Origin: Loripinus fragilis
Lineage: Eukaryota > Mollusca > Bivalvia > Lucinida > Lucinidae
Direction: 5' to 3'
Length of the DNA stretch: 64,000 bases
Assembly: GCA_964019695.1 (NCBI GenBank)
Contig: OZ026527.1
Span: 79,464,831 to 79,528,830 of the forward strand
Shown: positions 1-10,854 of the stretch, piece by piece
Position numbering within the stretch: position 1 is the first letter of the stretch
Layout: each line of letters begins with the position of its first letter
Program-made: the position numbers and the translations under genes
The notes under the pieces: generated by a model
What the model was told of the DNA's origin: nothing
The model's database searches: none
What the model saw: the letters and a program-made list of their open reading frames with translations, nothing else

Positions 1-1
1 A

Positions 2-4
<3 letters not shown>

Positions 5-34
<30 letters not shown>
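5..34. repeat. Poly-T tract (30 bp)
   Basis: This is an uninterrupted run of about 30 T. It could be the A-tail of a minus-strand retroposon cut by the window edge, or a simple homopolymer. No element body is recognisable next to it. Confidence 0.9.
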
Positions 35-39
<5 letters not shown>

Positions 40-760
40 AGTCATTCTCTAGCGCGGACAGGGACGCAACTTGCCTTAAATTAATAGTCTGCACTTAAAA
101 ATAGCGTATGCTGATGAATAACCTAGACGAGACGCCGTAAGGATGAGAGTAGTAATGCACGACACCATTTCTACTGATGAGACGCCACAAAATGAAAATG
201 CGGCATCACGGTCCGCGCGCCACGATATAACACACTCTAGATAGTGGTGTACAATATAAAATCTTTAAAAAAAATCAGGGCCTCTTTTTTACTTCGATTT
301 TGGGTGCCGAACCTTCAAAGAAAGTAATGCCACCATAAACATGATAACACCTGTCACAATTGGAAACACCTGCCACAATTGGATTTAGGCAGATTAGAAT
401 TGCTTTTCTACACACACTTTGTATACGTATTACCAGGAATAAAACTGGCATATAATAATTCACTAGTTTCGGTTTAATATGTACTCTAATGCGTTTTTGC
501 GTAAGCGGTAGCGATAGATACGTCCCTGACGAAATAAATAAAATAGTTATCGACGGCAGCTGAACGCCGTTTAAATGTGTAAATTCCAACGAAGAGAAGC
601 AAAGGGACACAATCCAATACGGAGACTGATAAATATGGCCAAGTATGCTACTTTTAAGACGCCCGAAATTACTCGAAACCAAGACTCGAAAGTGAACTGC
701 GTCCTTCTAGGCCCTTATAAGACTTAAAGGTCTTAAAGGGTATCGTTATGAATCATTTTT
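35..760. other. Unannotated AT-rich sequence, no gene seen
   Basis: I see no domain, RNA gene or clear repeat here. A minus-strand ORF of 135 codons (275-682) has no recognisable motif and no plausible gene context, so I do not call it a gene. Confidence 0.5.
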
Positions 761-837
761 TATGAATTTTCTAGTAAAAAAGCAATTTCGCCCTCCAATT
801 TTTCCAGACCCCCGCCCACAATTGCCCCTCTTCCCGC

Positions 838-950
838 CCCTTCTACTCCCGCTTCCCGCCCCCTCTACCCCCGATTCCGCACCCTCTACCCCCCGATTCC
901 GCACCCTCTACCCCCGATTCCGCACCCTCTATCCCCGTACCCCCGCCCCC
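838..950. repeat. C-rich minisatellite, ~22-bp unit
   Basis: A unit close to 'ccgattccgcaccctctacc' repeats about three to four times, with more degenerate C-rich copies on the left. It lies inside a 112-codon ORF (762-1100) rich in Pro, Ser and Thr. That composition comes from the repeat and is not evidence for a protein. Confidence 0.75.
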
Positions 951-1313
951 CCTGTCCACCCCCTCAGAGTTGCATCTAGTATAATATTGATTTTAAGCAT
1001 GTCAATTTATACAAACAAGGCAACAAATGCTGAACCTTTACCATGCTTTACTACACTCTTCCCCACTTTAAACCTAACCAACTTACAGGGTTCCACTTAA
1101 TTGAATTAAATGCATTATTAAATGAAGAGAAGAAAACAGTATGCAACCTGATCAGTTTGCTTCAGGATCCAGCTGACTCGGTTCTATACTGATTTCAAAA
1201 AAGGATATATCCAATTTCAGCATGGTACGGGTTAAAAGATTTACTTTTTATATTATTTACAGGTCATCATATGTTTTATAAACTATCTCAGCAGTAAATT
1301 CAACAAAAATGTA

Positions 1314-1650
1314 TCTGCCGCGTAGCGCAGTCGGTAACGTGTCTGGCAACAGATGCGAGTCTGACTGCAGATCCAGGGGTCGCGAGTTCCATCCCGGCCC
1401 GGTCCCATACTTTCGTGGATATTGATCATGATGTATATGTCTACGGTCATTCTCCTCCCTTCCGCTGAATCATTCAAGAAGGGTTGTTGTCAGTTACAAG
1501 CGAAAGTATGTGCACGAAGTACTGGTTAACTGCTTGTTCAAGCTTGCCCAGGAAAAAGTGTGGCTAGGTGAACTGACCGTCCCGCCATGACCATAGCTGT
1601 TGACTTGGGAGGTAAAGCAACACAACAAACAAAAAGACAAAAATGTATCA
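1314..1650 (+). mobile_element. tRNA-derived SINE, family 1
   Basis: The head resembles a tRNA, with an A-box-like TAGCGCAGTCGG near 1323 and a B-box-like GGTCGCGAGTTCCATCC near 1378. This is the internal RNA polymerase III promoter layout of a SINE. A tRNA-unrelated body follows (about 1400-1620), then an A-rich 3' end ('acaacaaacaaaaagac'). Length is about 330 bp. The head has diverged from a true tRNA and continues into a SINE body, so this is a retroposon and not a functional tRNA gene. A decayed head of the same family lies at 5908-5950. I do not assign a published family name. Confidence 0.75.
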
Positions 1651-2100
1651 AGTGATAATTTTATGGAGAAGAAATTAAGGATACTGCCTACTTATGACTA
1701 TTTCTTATGAGTGTTGATCCATATCGGCTAGCTGATCAGGATCCACACAGTAACATTTGAAAGTTAAAGAATAAACATAGCTTAAACAGTAAATAGATAG
1801 AGGAAAAATGAACATATATACAATATAAAATATATACAAACATGACTTAAAAATAACAGTTAGAATTTAAAAGATTCTGGTTGAGTGATCATTTTCTTAT
1901 TCAAGAGCTAGTTTAAACATCTTTTATGGAATGTTTCTTGAGTTTCGGCACTTTTAACTACTTCAGGCAAGCTGTTCCCAATCAAGCATCCAGAATAAAT
2001 ATCTTATGCTCTACTTAGAGCATTCAGTTTTGGTTGTAGCATTCATATCTTTTAAATCAAAATAAATAATCATTAATTTACAAAATAAAATGCTTGGTGT
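1651..2100. other. Unannotated AT-rich sequence
   Basis: No gene, RNA or recognisable repeat was seen. The short ORF on the minus strand around 2011-2202 overlaps the repeat that follows and looks spurious. Confidence 0.45.
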
Positions 2101-2109
2101 AAACAGGGT

Positions 2110-2490
2110 GCACAGGCTTGAAAAGTACTTGAATTTAGAGGGCTTTCTTGAAAAGTCCTTGAAAATTAAATATGCCTTGAAAAGGACTGGAACATCATTC
2201 AAAGGCCTTGAAAAGTCCTTGAATTCTTCTATTTTCTGTAGGAATTAACACTGTTGATAGAGATCTAAATCAGAATAAAACTGTTGTGCCTTTATTAAAT
2301 GCTGCACCAATTAAAGGCACAACAATTTTATACTAATTTGCTAGTACTAATTTCTCCATTATCTCAGTCTAGCATTTCTGAAGTAGAATTTGAACTCTAA
2401 AATCAGGATTTTTCGTAAACTTTTAGACCTTGAAAACTGTAGGATAATCTTATGTAGTCCTTGAAAGTTCTTGAATTTTACTCAAACTTG
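2110..2490. repeat. Degenerate 'ccttgaaaagtccttgaa' repeat
   Basis: The motif TTGAAAAGTCCTTGAA and variants recur several times (about 2118, 2150, 2176, 2208, 2455), sometimes spaced by 30-40 bp. The copies are diverged and interrupted, consistent with an old dispersed repeat. Confidence 0.55.
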
Positions 2491-2699
2491 CCTGTATGAA
2501 CTCTGTGTAAAGGACAAGCAATGTTCAAAGTTCTCACTAGGACTTTGAAACAAGAGTTTTAGAATCCATTCATGGAAAAAGATGGAGTCAGAATTGAAAA
2601 GTTGGAGTTTCACCTGGATAACTTGGAGTTATTAGTTTTAGCGGAAATATGAAAAGTTTAATTACAGACATTTTTATTGTCTAAAATATATGGCAATTT

Positions 2700-3090
2700 C
2701 TATTATACGGTTTTTAAATTGAGTACTTTTGATCAGAATTGTATAAAACTTATTAACAATTTTATGTACCAAAATATCTTTTGTAAGTTCAAACAAAATC
2801 TGTATTGCAATATTCCTTTGTGAGTTGTTACCCTTTGATCATTAAATTTTACCATTATTTGTAATGTTTATATCTCTTTATCAAGTAATTTCAAATGACA
2901 CTTTATAAAACTTAGACACAGTGCTTAAAATCAAATAATTCTTGCTCAAGTTCAAAGATGATCCATATTGTCTTTTGACTTCAAGAGCTATTATTCTTTG
3001 TTAATAAGAATATGTCTTTTTGACTTTTGTTTGTGAGAATATGCAAATTTTGCAACAACATGGGCATCTGTGTCCTCTGGACACATTTCT
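2700..3090 (+). repeat. Decayed copies of the 'atgaaacttggtcaca' repeat
   Basis: The sequence contains eroded versions of the modules seen intact at 4.5-5.9 kb: 'tttgatcagaattgtataaaact', 'gtaccaaaatatctt', 'ttcaaacaaaatctgtattgca' and 'gagttgttaccctttg' in the same order. It is an older member of the same family. Confidence 0.5.
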
Positions 3091-3096
3091 AGTCAA

Positions 3097-3295
3097 TGTT
3101 TGTTTGATTTGATTCTTAATGCCAGAGTTAACAATTTTTCAGTTATGTCAGGATGGGTCTTCCTGGGTTGAACCATTTTTAATCAGGGATTAGTGTGTCT
3201 TGCACAAGGACACAATGCAGTGCCAAGGGTGAGGCTCAAACCCACAACCCCTCAATCTCAAGTCAAGCACTCTACCACTGAGCCACTGTGCTCCC
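3097..3295 (-). mobile_element. tRNA-derived SINE, family 2 (copy a)
   Basis: Read on the minus strand, the element starts with a tRNA-like head near 3294 (A-box TGGCTCAGTGGTAGAG, B-box GGGTTTGAGCC) and ends in a tail of AATCAAA-type repeats near 3100. The same order is found at 6337-6540, 28598-28795, 54575-54685 and 62834-63010. This copy is diverged from the others, so it is older. Confidence 0.75.
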
Positions 3296-3565
3296 TAATC
3301 AAATATGTAATTTTATCTTGAGACCTGGTCAAAGTTGCATGCTGTATCTGAATTTTCAAGAATCTAGAAAGTCTCTTACCTTAATGCCTGTTGGCTAATT
3401 TGCATGTGTTTTTGATGTCTGCTGATTTTTTTTTCAAAATAAAAGTTTCAGGAAATTCTTTCAAGAATAACATTATTGTTTCAAACAGCTTGTATTCAGA
3501 TCAAGCCCAACACTCTAGGTCAAAACCTTTTGCAAAGATTATCAGGAGACAACAACACAAAAGAA

Positions 3566-3598
3566 CGGAGCGCAATTGCTCAGTGGTAGAGTGGGGGG
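3566..3598 (+). mobile_element. Truncated tRNA-like SINE head (family 2-like)
   Basis: GGAGCGCAATTGCTCAGTGG followed by TAGAGTGG matches the family-2 head and its A box. After about 30 bp it runs into purine- and C-rich sequence (3593-3670) with no B box. It is a 5' fragment in the opposite orientation to copy a. Confidence 0.5.
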
Positions 3599-3599
3599 A

Positions 3600-3977
3600 A
3601 GGAGGGGAGGGAGAGAGCCCCGGAACCCCCTTAATGAGAGGAGAAGAAGCCCCCCTCTTGTGCTCTCCACCCTCTTGTGCCTTTGGCACTTGATGGTTTC
3701 CTCAGCAAGACCACTTTTAAATACGGGTGATGGCCCTGATGGGGGACATAACTTCTCTGAATTTGCTTGTTGGATTTATATTGTCCATAAATGTCAGACC
3801 AATGAAAAAAGTAAGTTCACTGGTCTTTGATTTTTGTGTTGCCTGCGAACCATGGTCCACACATAGGGATCATTACTCGGCCAGTGTTGTCTTTGACATC
3901 ACAGCGTCACACCGTTTGTTTCCAATTGATAACTTATGAAAGGATGCATCAATTTGATTTCAGTGTGAAAATTTCAA
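3600..3977. other. Unannotated sequence with a G-rich/C-rich patch
   Basis: 3593-3670 is G-rich then C-rich with a local inverted character (ggagg...cctcc type). The rest is AT-rich. Short ORFs on both strands here lack any recognisable domain. Confidence 0.4.
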
Positions 3978-4162
3978 ACTTGGCAATTTGATGGAAAACC
4001 CGCTTTTTAAGATTGCTGTTCTGACTGATCAAAACACACTTGGCAATTTGATGGAAAACCCGCTTTTTAAGATTGCTTTTCTGACTGATCAAAACACACT
4101 TGGCAATTTGATGGAAAACCCGCTATTTAAGATTGCTTTTCTGACTGATCAAAACACACTTG
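3978..4162. repeat. 60-bp tandem repeat, 3 copies
   Basis: 'acttggcaatttgatggaaa' begins at about 3978, 4038 and 4098, an exact 60-bp period with only two or three substitutions. As 60 is a multiple of three, a 70-codon ORF (3988-4200) stays open across it. That ORF is a repeat artefact. Confidence 0.95.
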
Positions 4163-4164
4163 AG

Positions 4165-4514
4165 ATAAGTCCTTCACATTTCTGGTTTTCACATGTCTAG
4201 GCTGCCATTTCGTGCAGTTGGATCTCTTAGGTAGTGGATTTCTGAAGGCATAAACTGTGATAGATTTCTGTTCAAATTTGCAACCTGAAATATTGGACCC
4301 CTGTCACATTTAAATGGCTTTCATGTGTTTCCTCGTGACAACTTCGGTACAAATTTTACTGTTATGCATAACCCAGTATTTGAACATTAAGATACACTTT
4401 CATTTGCATTCTTTGTTTGCATAATTTTGTATATAGATGGCAAACAATTCAACTGTCACGTTTTCACTTTTGTTCAGTATAGTAAAGTATTAAAAAATAC
4501 AGGTCAAGTTCGAA
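4165..4514. other. Unannotated AT-rich sequence
   Basis: No gene or repeat structure is apparent. Confidence 0.45.
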
Positions 4515-5365
4515 ATTGGAGATAATCAGCAAAATTTTGACCAAGTTATGGCCCTTTTTATGCCCCCCCCCCCATAACAATGGCCGGGGCATTAAGTTTT
4601 ACCCCTGTCCATCCGTCCACCTGTACCTACGGACGTAATACTTTAGTACGCATGTCCATACGTCTGTCCAACGACATCCGCTCTCTAAGTCGATTACTTT
4701 TTATCAGAATTTTATGAAACTTGGTCACATTGTTTAGTACCATGATTTCCTCTTCAAGTTCGATAATGGTCCATATCGCACCCCCTGATCGCACCATGCT
4801 GTCATTAGTTTATATAATGGCCCTTTGTTTATGAAAATTCACCATTTGAAATGATGTCCGCTCTCTAAGTCGAATATTTTTTATCAGAATTTTATGAAAA
4901 TTGGTCACATTGTTAAGTACCACGATGTCTTCTTCAATTCGATAATGGTTTGTATTGCACCATGCTTTCAGTAATTATGGCCCTTTGTTTATGAAAATTC
5001 ACCATTTGAAACGATGTCGGCTCTCTAAGTTGAATACTTTTGATCAGATTTTTATGAAACTTGGTCACCTTGTTTAGTACCATAATGTCTTCTTCAAGTT
5101 AGATAATGGTCCATATTGCACCATGCTTTCAGCAGTTATGGCCCTTTGTTTATGAAAATTCAGCGTTTTAAATGATGTCTGAGTGCTCTCTTAGTCGAAT
5201 ACATTTGATCAGAAATTTATGAAACTATATTTTAGAAATTTATGGTCTATATGGCACCATGCTTTAAGGAGTTATTGCCCTTAGTTTATGAAAAATTGTT
5301 GGTTGAAACGACATCTGCTCTCTAAGATGAATAGTTTTTATTATAATTCTATGAAACTTGGAGAA
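4515..5365 (+). repeat. C-tract interspersed repeat, copy 1
   Basis: It begins with 'gataatcagcaaaattttga', then a run of C, then ATGGCCGGGGCATTAAG and 'ccatccgtccacctgt', and then tandem modules of about 160-180 bp. Each module starts near 'ctctctaagtcgaatact' and contains 'atgaaacttggtcaca', 'accatgctttcag' and 'tggccctttgtttatgaa'. I associate this type of repeat with bivalve genomes. Four or five modules are present. Confidence 0.75.
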
Positions 5366-5905
5366 ATTGGAGATAATCAGCAAAATTTTGACCAAGTTAT
5401 GGCCCTTTTTATGCCCCCCCCCCCCCATAACAATGGCCGGGGCATTAAGTTTTACCCCTGTCCATCCGTCCACCTGTACCTACGGACGTAATACTTTAGT
5501 ACGCATGTCCATACGTCTGTCCAACGACATCCGCTCTCTAAGTCAATTACTTTTTATCAGAATTTTATGAAACTTGGTCACATTGTTTAGTACCATAATT
5601 TCCTCTTCAAGTTCGATAATGGTCCATATCGCACCCCCTGATCGCACCATGCTTTCATTAGTTTATATAATGGCCCTTTGTTTATGAAAATTCACCATTT
5701 GAAATGATGTCCGCTCTCTAAGTCGAATATTTTTTATCAGAATTTTATGGAACTTGGTCACATTGTTAAGTACCATGATGTCTTCTTCAAGTTCAATAAT
5801 GGTCCATATCGCACCATGCTTTAAGGAGTTATTGCCCTTAGTTTATGAAAAATTGTCGGTTGAAACGACGTCTGCTCTCTAAGATGAATAGTTTTGATTT
5901 TAACA
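5366..5905 (+). repeat. C-tract interspersed repeat, copy 2
   Basis: This is a second, closely similar copy, 851 bp downstream of the first (marker 'gataatcagcaaaa' at 4521 and 5372). It has a longer C run but fewer internal modules, so it is a tandem duplication followed by module loss. The ORFs over the C tract are spurious. Confidence 0.8.
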
Positions 5906-5907
5906 GG

Positions 5908-5952
5908 GCCATGTAGTGCTGTCAGTAATGTGTCTGGCTATAGATGCATATA
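5908..5952 (+). mobile_element. Decayed SINE family 1 head fragment
   Basis: 'gtagtgctgtcagtaatgtg' followed by TCTGGCTATAGATGC aligns with the family-1 head at 1323-1358 (TAGCGCAGTCGGTAACGTG...). The B box and body are missing. Confidence 0.5.
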
Positions 5953-6336
5953 AAATTTCACAAGAGCTAAGTCAATTGTCAATATTATTTACCATAATTT
6001 TGCATAATTGAAAGAAAAATAGTAAGTGAGTATGATCAGGAAATACCACAATCACAAACTGCAGACAACCCCGTGGCACCGCGAGGAAGAGCCGCTCAAC
6101 CATCACGAGACACCAGGAAGACAAATTAAGCAAAGCAACCAGCTCTCTCTTCCCCATCAAGATGATTGCAATACTAGAATGGACATAAAGTAACGTACAA
6201 CAAAACATAGAACAATTACAGACTCCCACAATGGGGGTGACAATAAACAAAAAGTAAACAACAACAGAACAACAAATGGGATTTTAGTTCAAAGGCCTAC
6301 GTCTGATCCCTTGAGTGTACTTAGGGTGTGTGGCGT
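5953..6336. other. Unannotated sequence
   Basis: A 92-codon minus-strand ORF (5972-6250) has a hydrophobic composition but no recognisable family. I see no repeat partner in the window. Confidence 0.4.
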
Positions 6337-6540
6337 TTTGTTTGATTTGATTCTTTACTTCCCATCAACAATCTTTCAGTTAAATAGGGACGTGTCTTCC
6401 TGGGTTGAACCAGTACTGAGTACTAAGCTAGAATAAATGTGTCTTGCTCAAAGACCACAACGCAGTGAGGCCAGTGAGGCTCAAACCCGGGGCCTCTCGG
6501 TCTTGAGTCAAGCACTTCACCACTGAGCCACTTCGCTCCC
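6337..6540 (-). mobile_element. tRNA-derived SINE, family 2 (copy b)
   Basis: It has an intact minus-strand head (GTGGCTCAGTGGTGAAGTGC, then B-box GGGTTTGAGCC), a body and a tail rich in AATCAAAC. Candidate imperfect target-site duplication: 'gggtgtgtggcg' on the left and 'gggtgtatggtg' on the right. Confidence 0.8.
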
Positions 6541-6990
6541 CTGGGTGTATGGTGTTGCCAAAATTAAATTTTTTCATAATATAGTCATGTTGCATACCAA
6601 ATTAAGGGACATCACACATGCAGGAATCTGGTAGCCAAGGGCAGTGAATATCTTATCATTGTAAGTGCTGTACTTGTATCACTTTCAGTTAAATAGGGAC
6701 GTGTCTTCCTGGGTTGAACCAGTACTGAGTACTAAGCTAGAATAAATGTGTCTTGCTCAAAGACCACAACGCAGTGAGGCCAGTGAGGCTCAAACCCGGG
6801 GCCTCTCGGTCTTGAGTCAAGCACTTCACCACTGAGCCACTTCGCTCCCCTGGGTGTATGGTGTTGCCAAAATTAAATTTTTTCATAATATAGTCATGTT
6901 GCATACCAAATTAAGGGACATCACACATGCAGGAATCTGGTAGCCAAGGGCAGTGAATATCTTATCATTGTAAGTGCTGTACTTGTATCA
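6373..6990. repeat. 309-bp tandem duplication including most of a SINE
   Basis: 6373-6681 and 6682-6990 read as identical by eye (period 309: 'ctttcagttaaatagg' at 6373 and 6682; 'atcacacatg' at 6611 and 6920). The unit contains the head-proximal part of SINE copy b plus the first 78-bp-type repeat unit. The lack of differences implies a very recent duplication or an assembly duplication. Confidence 0.9.
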
Positions 6991-7375
6991 CTGTTAGAGC
7001 ATGTTACATGTAGCCAAGGGCAGGGAATATCTTGTCATTTTAAGTGCTGCACTTGTATCACGGTAGCCAAGGGCAGTGAATATCTTATCATTGTAAGTGC
7101 TGTACTTGTATCACTGGGACATCACACATGCAGGAACCTGGTAGCCAAGGGCAGGGAATATCTTATCATTGTAAGTGCTGTACTTGTATCACTGGGACAT
7201 CACACATGCAGGAACCTGGTAGCCAAGGGCAGGGAATATCTTATCATTGTAAGTGCTGTACTTGTATCACTGGGACATCACACATGCAGGAACCTGGTAG
7301 CCAAGGGCAGGGAATATCTTATCATTGTAAGTGCTGCACTTGTATCACTGTTAGAGCATGTTACAGGGACATCCT
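6608..7375. repeat. 78-bp tandem repeat and relatives
   Basis: The unit reads from 'atcacacatgcaggaacctg' to TGTACTTGTATCACTGGGAC. Exact 78-bp spacing is seen at 7121, 7199 and 7277, with shorter degenerate units at 6990-7110. The 3' half (CATTGTAAGTGCTGTACTTG followed by TATCACTGTTA) is shared with the 75-bp satellite at 8.7 kb. The 107-codon ORF at 7128-7451 is three repeats of a 26-residue unit and is an artefact. Confidence 0.9.
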
Positions 7376-7449
7376 TCATGTCAATTGCCATCTTCCTTAT
7401 AAATCTGCCTGTGTGTACTTTGATAGCCATGGGGGGAGGGGGTGTATTT

Positions 7450-8215
7450 AAAACCTACCCCAATCATATACTTGGTCTTCAAAAGAAATGACCTATTCAT
7501 AATACTTGATTTAACAGAATGTTTACCTAACCATATAACGTTCTTTGATTTTATATACCCTCTTTGCTGTCTGTAAACAAAGTTTACAGTTAAATATTAC
7601 AATTTTGGTTTCTGAGCTGAATATCTGAGCAATAATATGAGTTTACCTGTTGGATTTCTTTTACTCCGGTATTCAGTTTTATTATATACCTATAACTGAT
7701 ACGACTTAAGAACTGTCTGTTTTCTGGCCATCTGATACAGAAAGCCGGATCAACGAACTGAGGTTTTCTGAATCCATATTACTATCCTTTAAAACGAGGC
7801 TAACGTCGGTAACCTGCTTTTGCAGCGACGTTACGTAAAGTAAATTGCAAGCATGAAACCAGAGATGGAAAATATGTTGACATGACGTCAAGAAACGTAA
7901 CGTTATGGTAAACGTTCCCGCAATTTTTCGGGATTCAAGACAAAAACAGGTTTTAAAATCAGAAAGAATGTCAGAAAAAAGGCATATAATAAAAATATTA
8001 TCATAATGTTATCCGATGGATGATCCGATGGTATGACCTCATCCACTCGACGTGATACAGTACATCAGATCAAGTTACTATTATGATAATGTGTATTTAT
8101 TTACTGTTGAGTCCTTATCTTTGCTTTATCTCCTTGTTATATCTTGATTTATATGTTTTAGGAGATGATGCATTGATAAGTTAGGGGTCTTTCATGCAAG
8201 CCAAATATCTATATC
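7450..8215. other. Unannotated AT-rich sequence
   Basis: No repeat partner, RNA gene or credible coding region was seen. The 61-codon minus-strand ORF (7706-7891) has no recognisable domain. Confidence 0.4.
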
Positions 8216-8219
8216 TATC

Positions 8220-8545
8220 CACATCTGAATTAAGGGTGAGGTTGGCGCCCTTAAACAGGTTTAAGCCCTCCAGTAAAATACTTTACTGACCGTTCCAAGG
8301 CGGTTCTTCTTTTGTGGATCTTTTATGTTTTTGTTCTGTCTTGTGTTTGCTATGTCTTTGTGCGCGTCTGTTTATATGTGCTTTGTGGTCACCTGCTGGG
8401 GAAGGGCTGACCTCTTGACTCTCGTTTGTGGTGTCTACTGTGAGTTTTCACTTTCCCATTGGTATCCTGGGTCAGGTGTGGTACTTGATTGTATCGATTC
8501 CTGATCTTTGCACCCTTACTTACCTTTATTCAAACAGGGATGTCA
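8220..8545 (-). repeat. Dispersed repeat family F, near-complete copy
   Basis: Read on the minus strand it runs from 'caggaatcgatacaatcaag', through 'acctgacccaggataccaat' and 'gaggtcagccctt', to 'cttggaacggtcagtaaa' and 'gggcgccaacctcaccctt'. The same blocks in the same order occur on the plus strand at 24675-24925 and 26195-26440, and the first block occurs once in each B unit. No coding capacity was seen. Confidence 0.7.
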
Positions 8546-8689
8546 CAGAAAGGCACCATTCATATATCAATGATGAAAAACTGGGTCAGTCATATACTTT
8601 TTGTTAGAAAAGGGAGGCTTATCGTATACCTGGCAGTGCTAAAAAGGGGCTAATCGGCATGCACATCCGTACTCTGCCATATAGGTAGT

Positions 8690-10782
8690 TCTTGTATCAC
8701 TGTTAGCTTATGCTAGGCCCTCCCTGACAAATGTGCTCTGCTCTGTCTTCATTGTAAGTGTTGTACATGTATCACTGTTAGCCCATGTTACATCCTTCAT
8801 GACAGATGTCCCCTGCTCTGTCTTCATTGTAAGTGTTGTACATGTAACACTGTTAGCCCATGTTACACCCTTCATGGCAAATGTCATCTGCTCTGTCATC
8901 ATTGTAAGTGCTGATCTTGTACCACTGTTAGCCCATGTTACACCATTCAGGACAAATGTCCTCTGCTCTGTCATCATTGTAAGTGCTGTACATGTATCAC
9001 TGTTAGCCCATGTTACACCCTTCATGACAAATGTCATCTGCTCTGTCATCATTGTAAGTGCTGTACATGTATCACTGTTAGCCCATGTTACACCCTTCAT
9101 AACAAATGTCCTCTGCTCTGTCAACATAGTAAGTGCTGTACATGTTACACTGTTAGCCCATGTTACACCCTTCATAACAAATGTCCTCTGCTCTGTCAAC
9201 ATAGTAAGTGCTGTACATGTACCACTGTTAGCCCATGTTACACCCTTCATAACAAATGTCCTCTGCTCTGTCAACATAGTAAGTGCTGTACATGTTACAC
9301 TGTTAGCCCATGTTACACCCTTCATGGCAAATGTCATCTGCTCTGTCATCATTGTAAGTGCTGTACATGTAACACTGTTAATCCATGTTAGATGTTCTCT
9401 GCTCTGTCAATATAGTAAGTGCTGTACATGTATCACTGTTAGCCCATGTTACACCCTTCATGACAAATGTCCCCTGCTCTATCTTCATTGTGAGTGCTGT
9501 ACATGTTACACTGTTAACCCATGTTACACCCTTCATGACAGATGTCCCCTGCTCTGTTATCATTGTAAGTGCTGTACATGTAACACTGTTAATCCATGTT
9601 ACACCCATCATGACAGATGTCCCCTGCTCTGTCATCATTGTAAGTGCTGTACATGTAACACTGTTAATCCATGTTACACCCTTCATAACAAATGTCCTCT
9701 GCTCTGTCAACATATTAAGTGCTGTACATGTTACACTGTTAGCCCATGTTACACCCTTCATGGCAAATGTCATCTGCTCTGTCATCATTGTGAGTACTGT
9801 ACATGTAACACTATTAATCCATGTTACACCCTTCATGACAGATGTCCCCTGCTCTGTCATCATTGTAAGTGCTGTACATGTAACACTGTTAATCCATGTT
9901 ACACCCATCATGACAGATGTCCCCTGCTCTGTCATCATTGTAAGTGCTGTACATGTAACACTGTTAATCCATGGTACACCCTTCATAACAAATGTCATCT
10001 GCTCTGTCATCATTGTAAGTGCTGTACATGTAACACTGTTAATCCATGTTACACCCTTCATGACAGATGTCCCCTGCTCTGTCATCATTGTAAGTGCTGT
10101 ACATGTAACACTGTTAATCCATGTTACACCCTTCATAACAAATGTCATCTGCTCTGTCAACATAGTAAGTGCTGTACATGTTACACTGTTAATCCATGTT
10201 ACACCCTTCATGACAAATGTCCCCTGCTCTATCTTCATTGTAAGTGCTGTACATGTAACACTGTTAGCCCATGTTACACCCTTCATGACAGATGTCCCCT
10301 GCTCTGTCATCATTGTAAGTGCTGTACATGTAACACTGTTAATCCATGTTACACCCTTCATGACAGATGTTCTCTGCTCTGTCAATATAGTATGTGCTGT
10401 ACATGTATCACTGTTAGCCCATGTTATACCCTTCATGACAGATGTCCCCCGCTCTATCTTCATTGTAAGTGCTGTACATGTAACACTGTTAACCCATGTT
10501 ACACCCTTCATAACAGATGTCCCCTGCTCTATCTTCATTGTAAGTGCTGTACATGTAACACTGTTAACCCATGTTACACCCTTCATGACAGATGTTCTCT
10601 GCTCTGTCATCATTATAAGTGCTATACTTAAATCACTGTTAGCCCATGCTGTTTCCTTAATTCCAAATGTCCTCTACTCTGTCATTATTGTTAGTACTGT
10701 ACTTGTATCATTGTTAGTCCATGTTATATCCTTCATGACTAATGTCCTCGGCTCTGTCATCATTGTAAGTGCTATACTAAAA
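8690..10782. repeat. 75-bp satellite array (~28 copies)
   Basis: The unit is 75 bp, for example from CACTGTTAGCCCATGTTACA through 'cccttcatgacaaatgtcc' and 'tctgctctgtcatcattg' to TAAGTGCTGTACATGTAT. It repeats about 28 times, with one shortened unit near 9385. As 75 is divisible by three and the unit is nearly stop-free, ORFs of 632 and 480 codons (plus) and 411 and 214 codons (minus) stay open, each a 25-residue repeat. Simultaneous opening in several frames and on both strands shows a length effect and not selection on a protein. A local four-unit pattern is visible: 9601 and 9901 share 'acacccatcatgacagatg', 300 bp apart. Confidence 0.95.
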
Positions 10783-10854
10783 TCAATTTCATCTGAAATA
10801 TTCATCACTTTCATGTCTTTGTGGTGAGAGGAATCTATCAAGATATCATTTTTC

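Noticed and set aside
275..682. 135-codon minus-strand ORF as a gene
   Set aside because: No recognisable motif, no supporting context, and a length not unusual for chance in this much sequence. I could not exclude a single exon.
1314..1400. Functional tRNA gene
   Set aside because: A and B boxes are present but the cloverleaf is poor and the sequence continues into a ~330-bp SINE body with an A-rich end.
8733..10827. Plus-strand ORFs of 632 and 480 codons and minus-strand ORFs of 411 and 214 codons as repeat-protein genes
   Set aside because: All are 25-residue repeats dictated by the 75-bp satellite. They overlap in several frames on both strands, and have no promoter, no domain and no non-repeat coding sequence.
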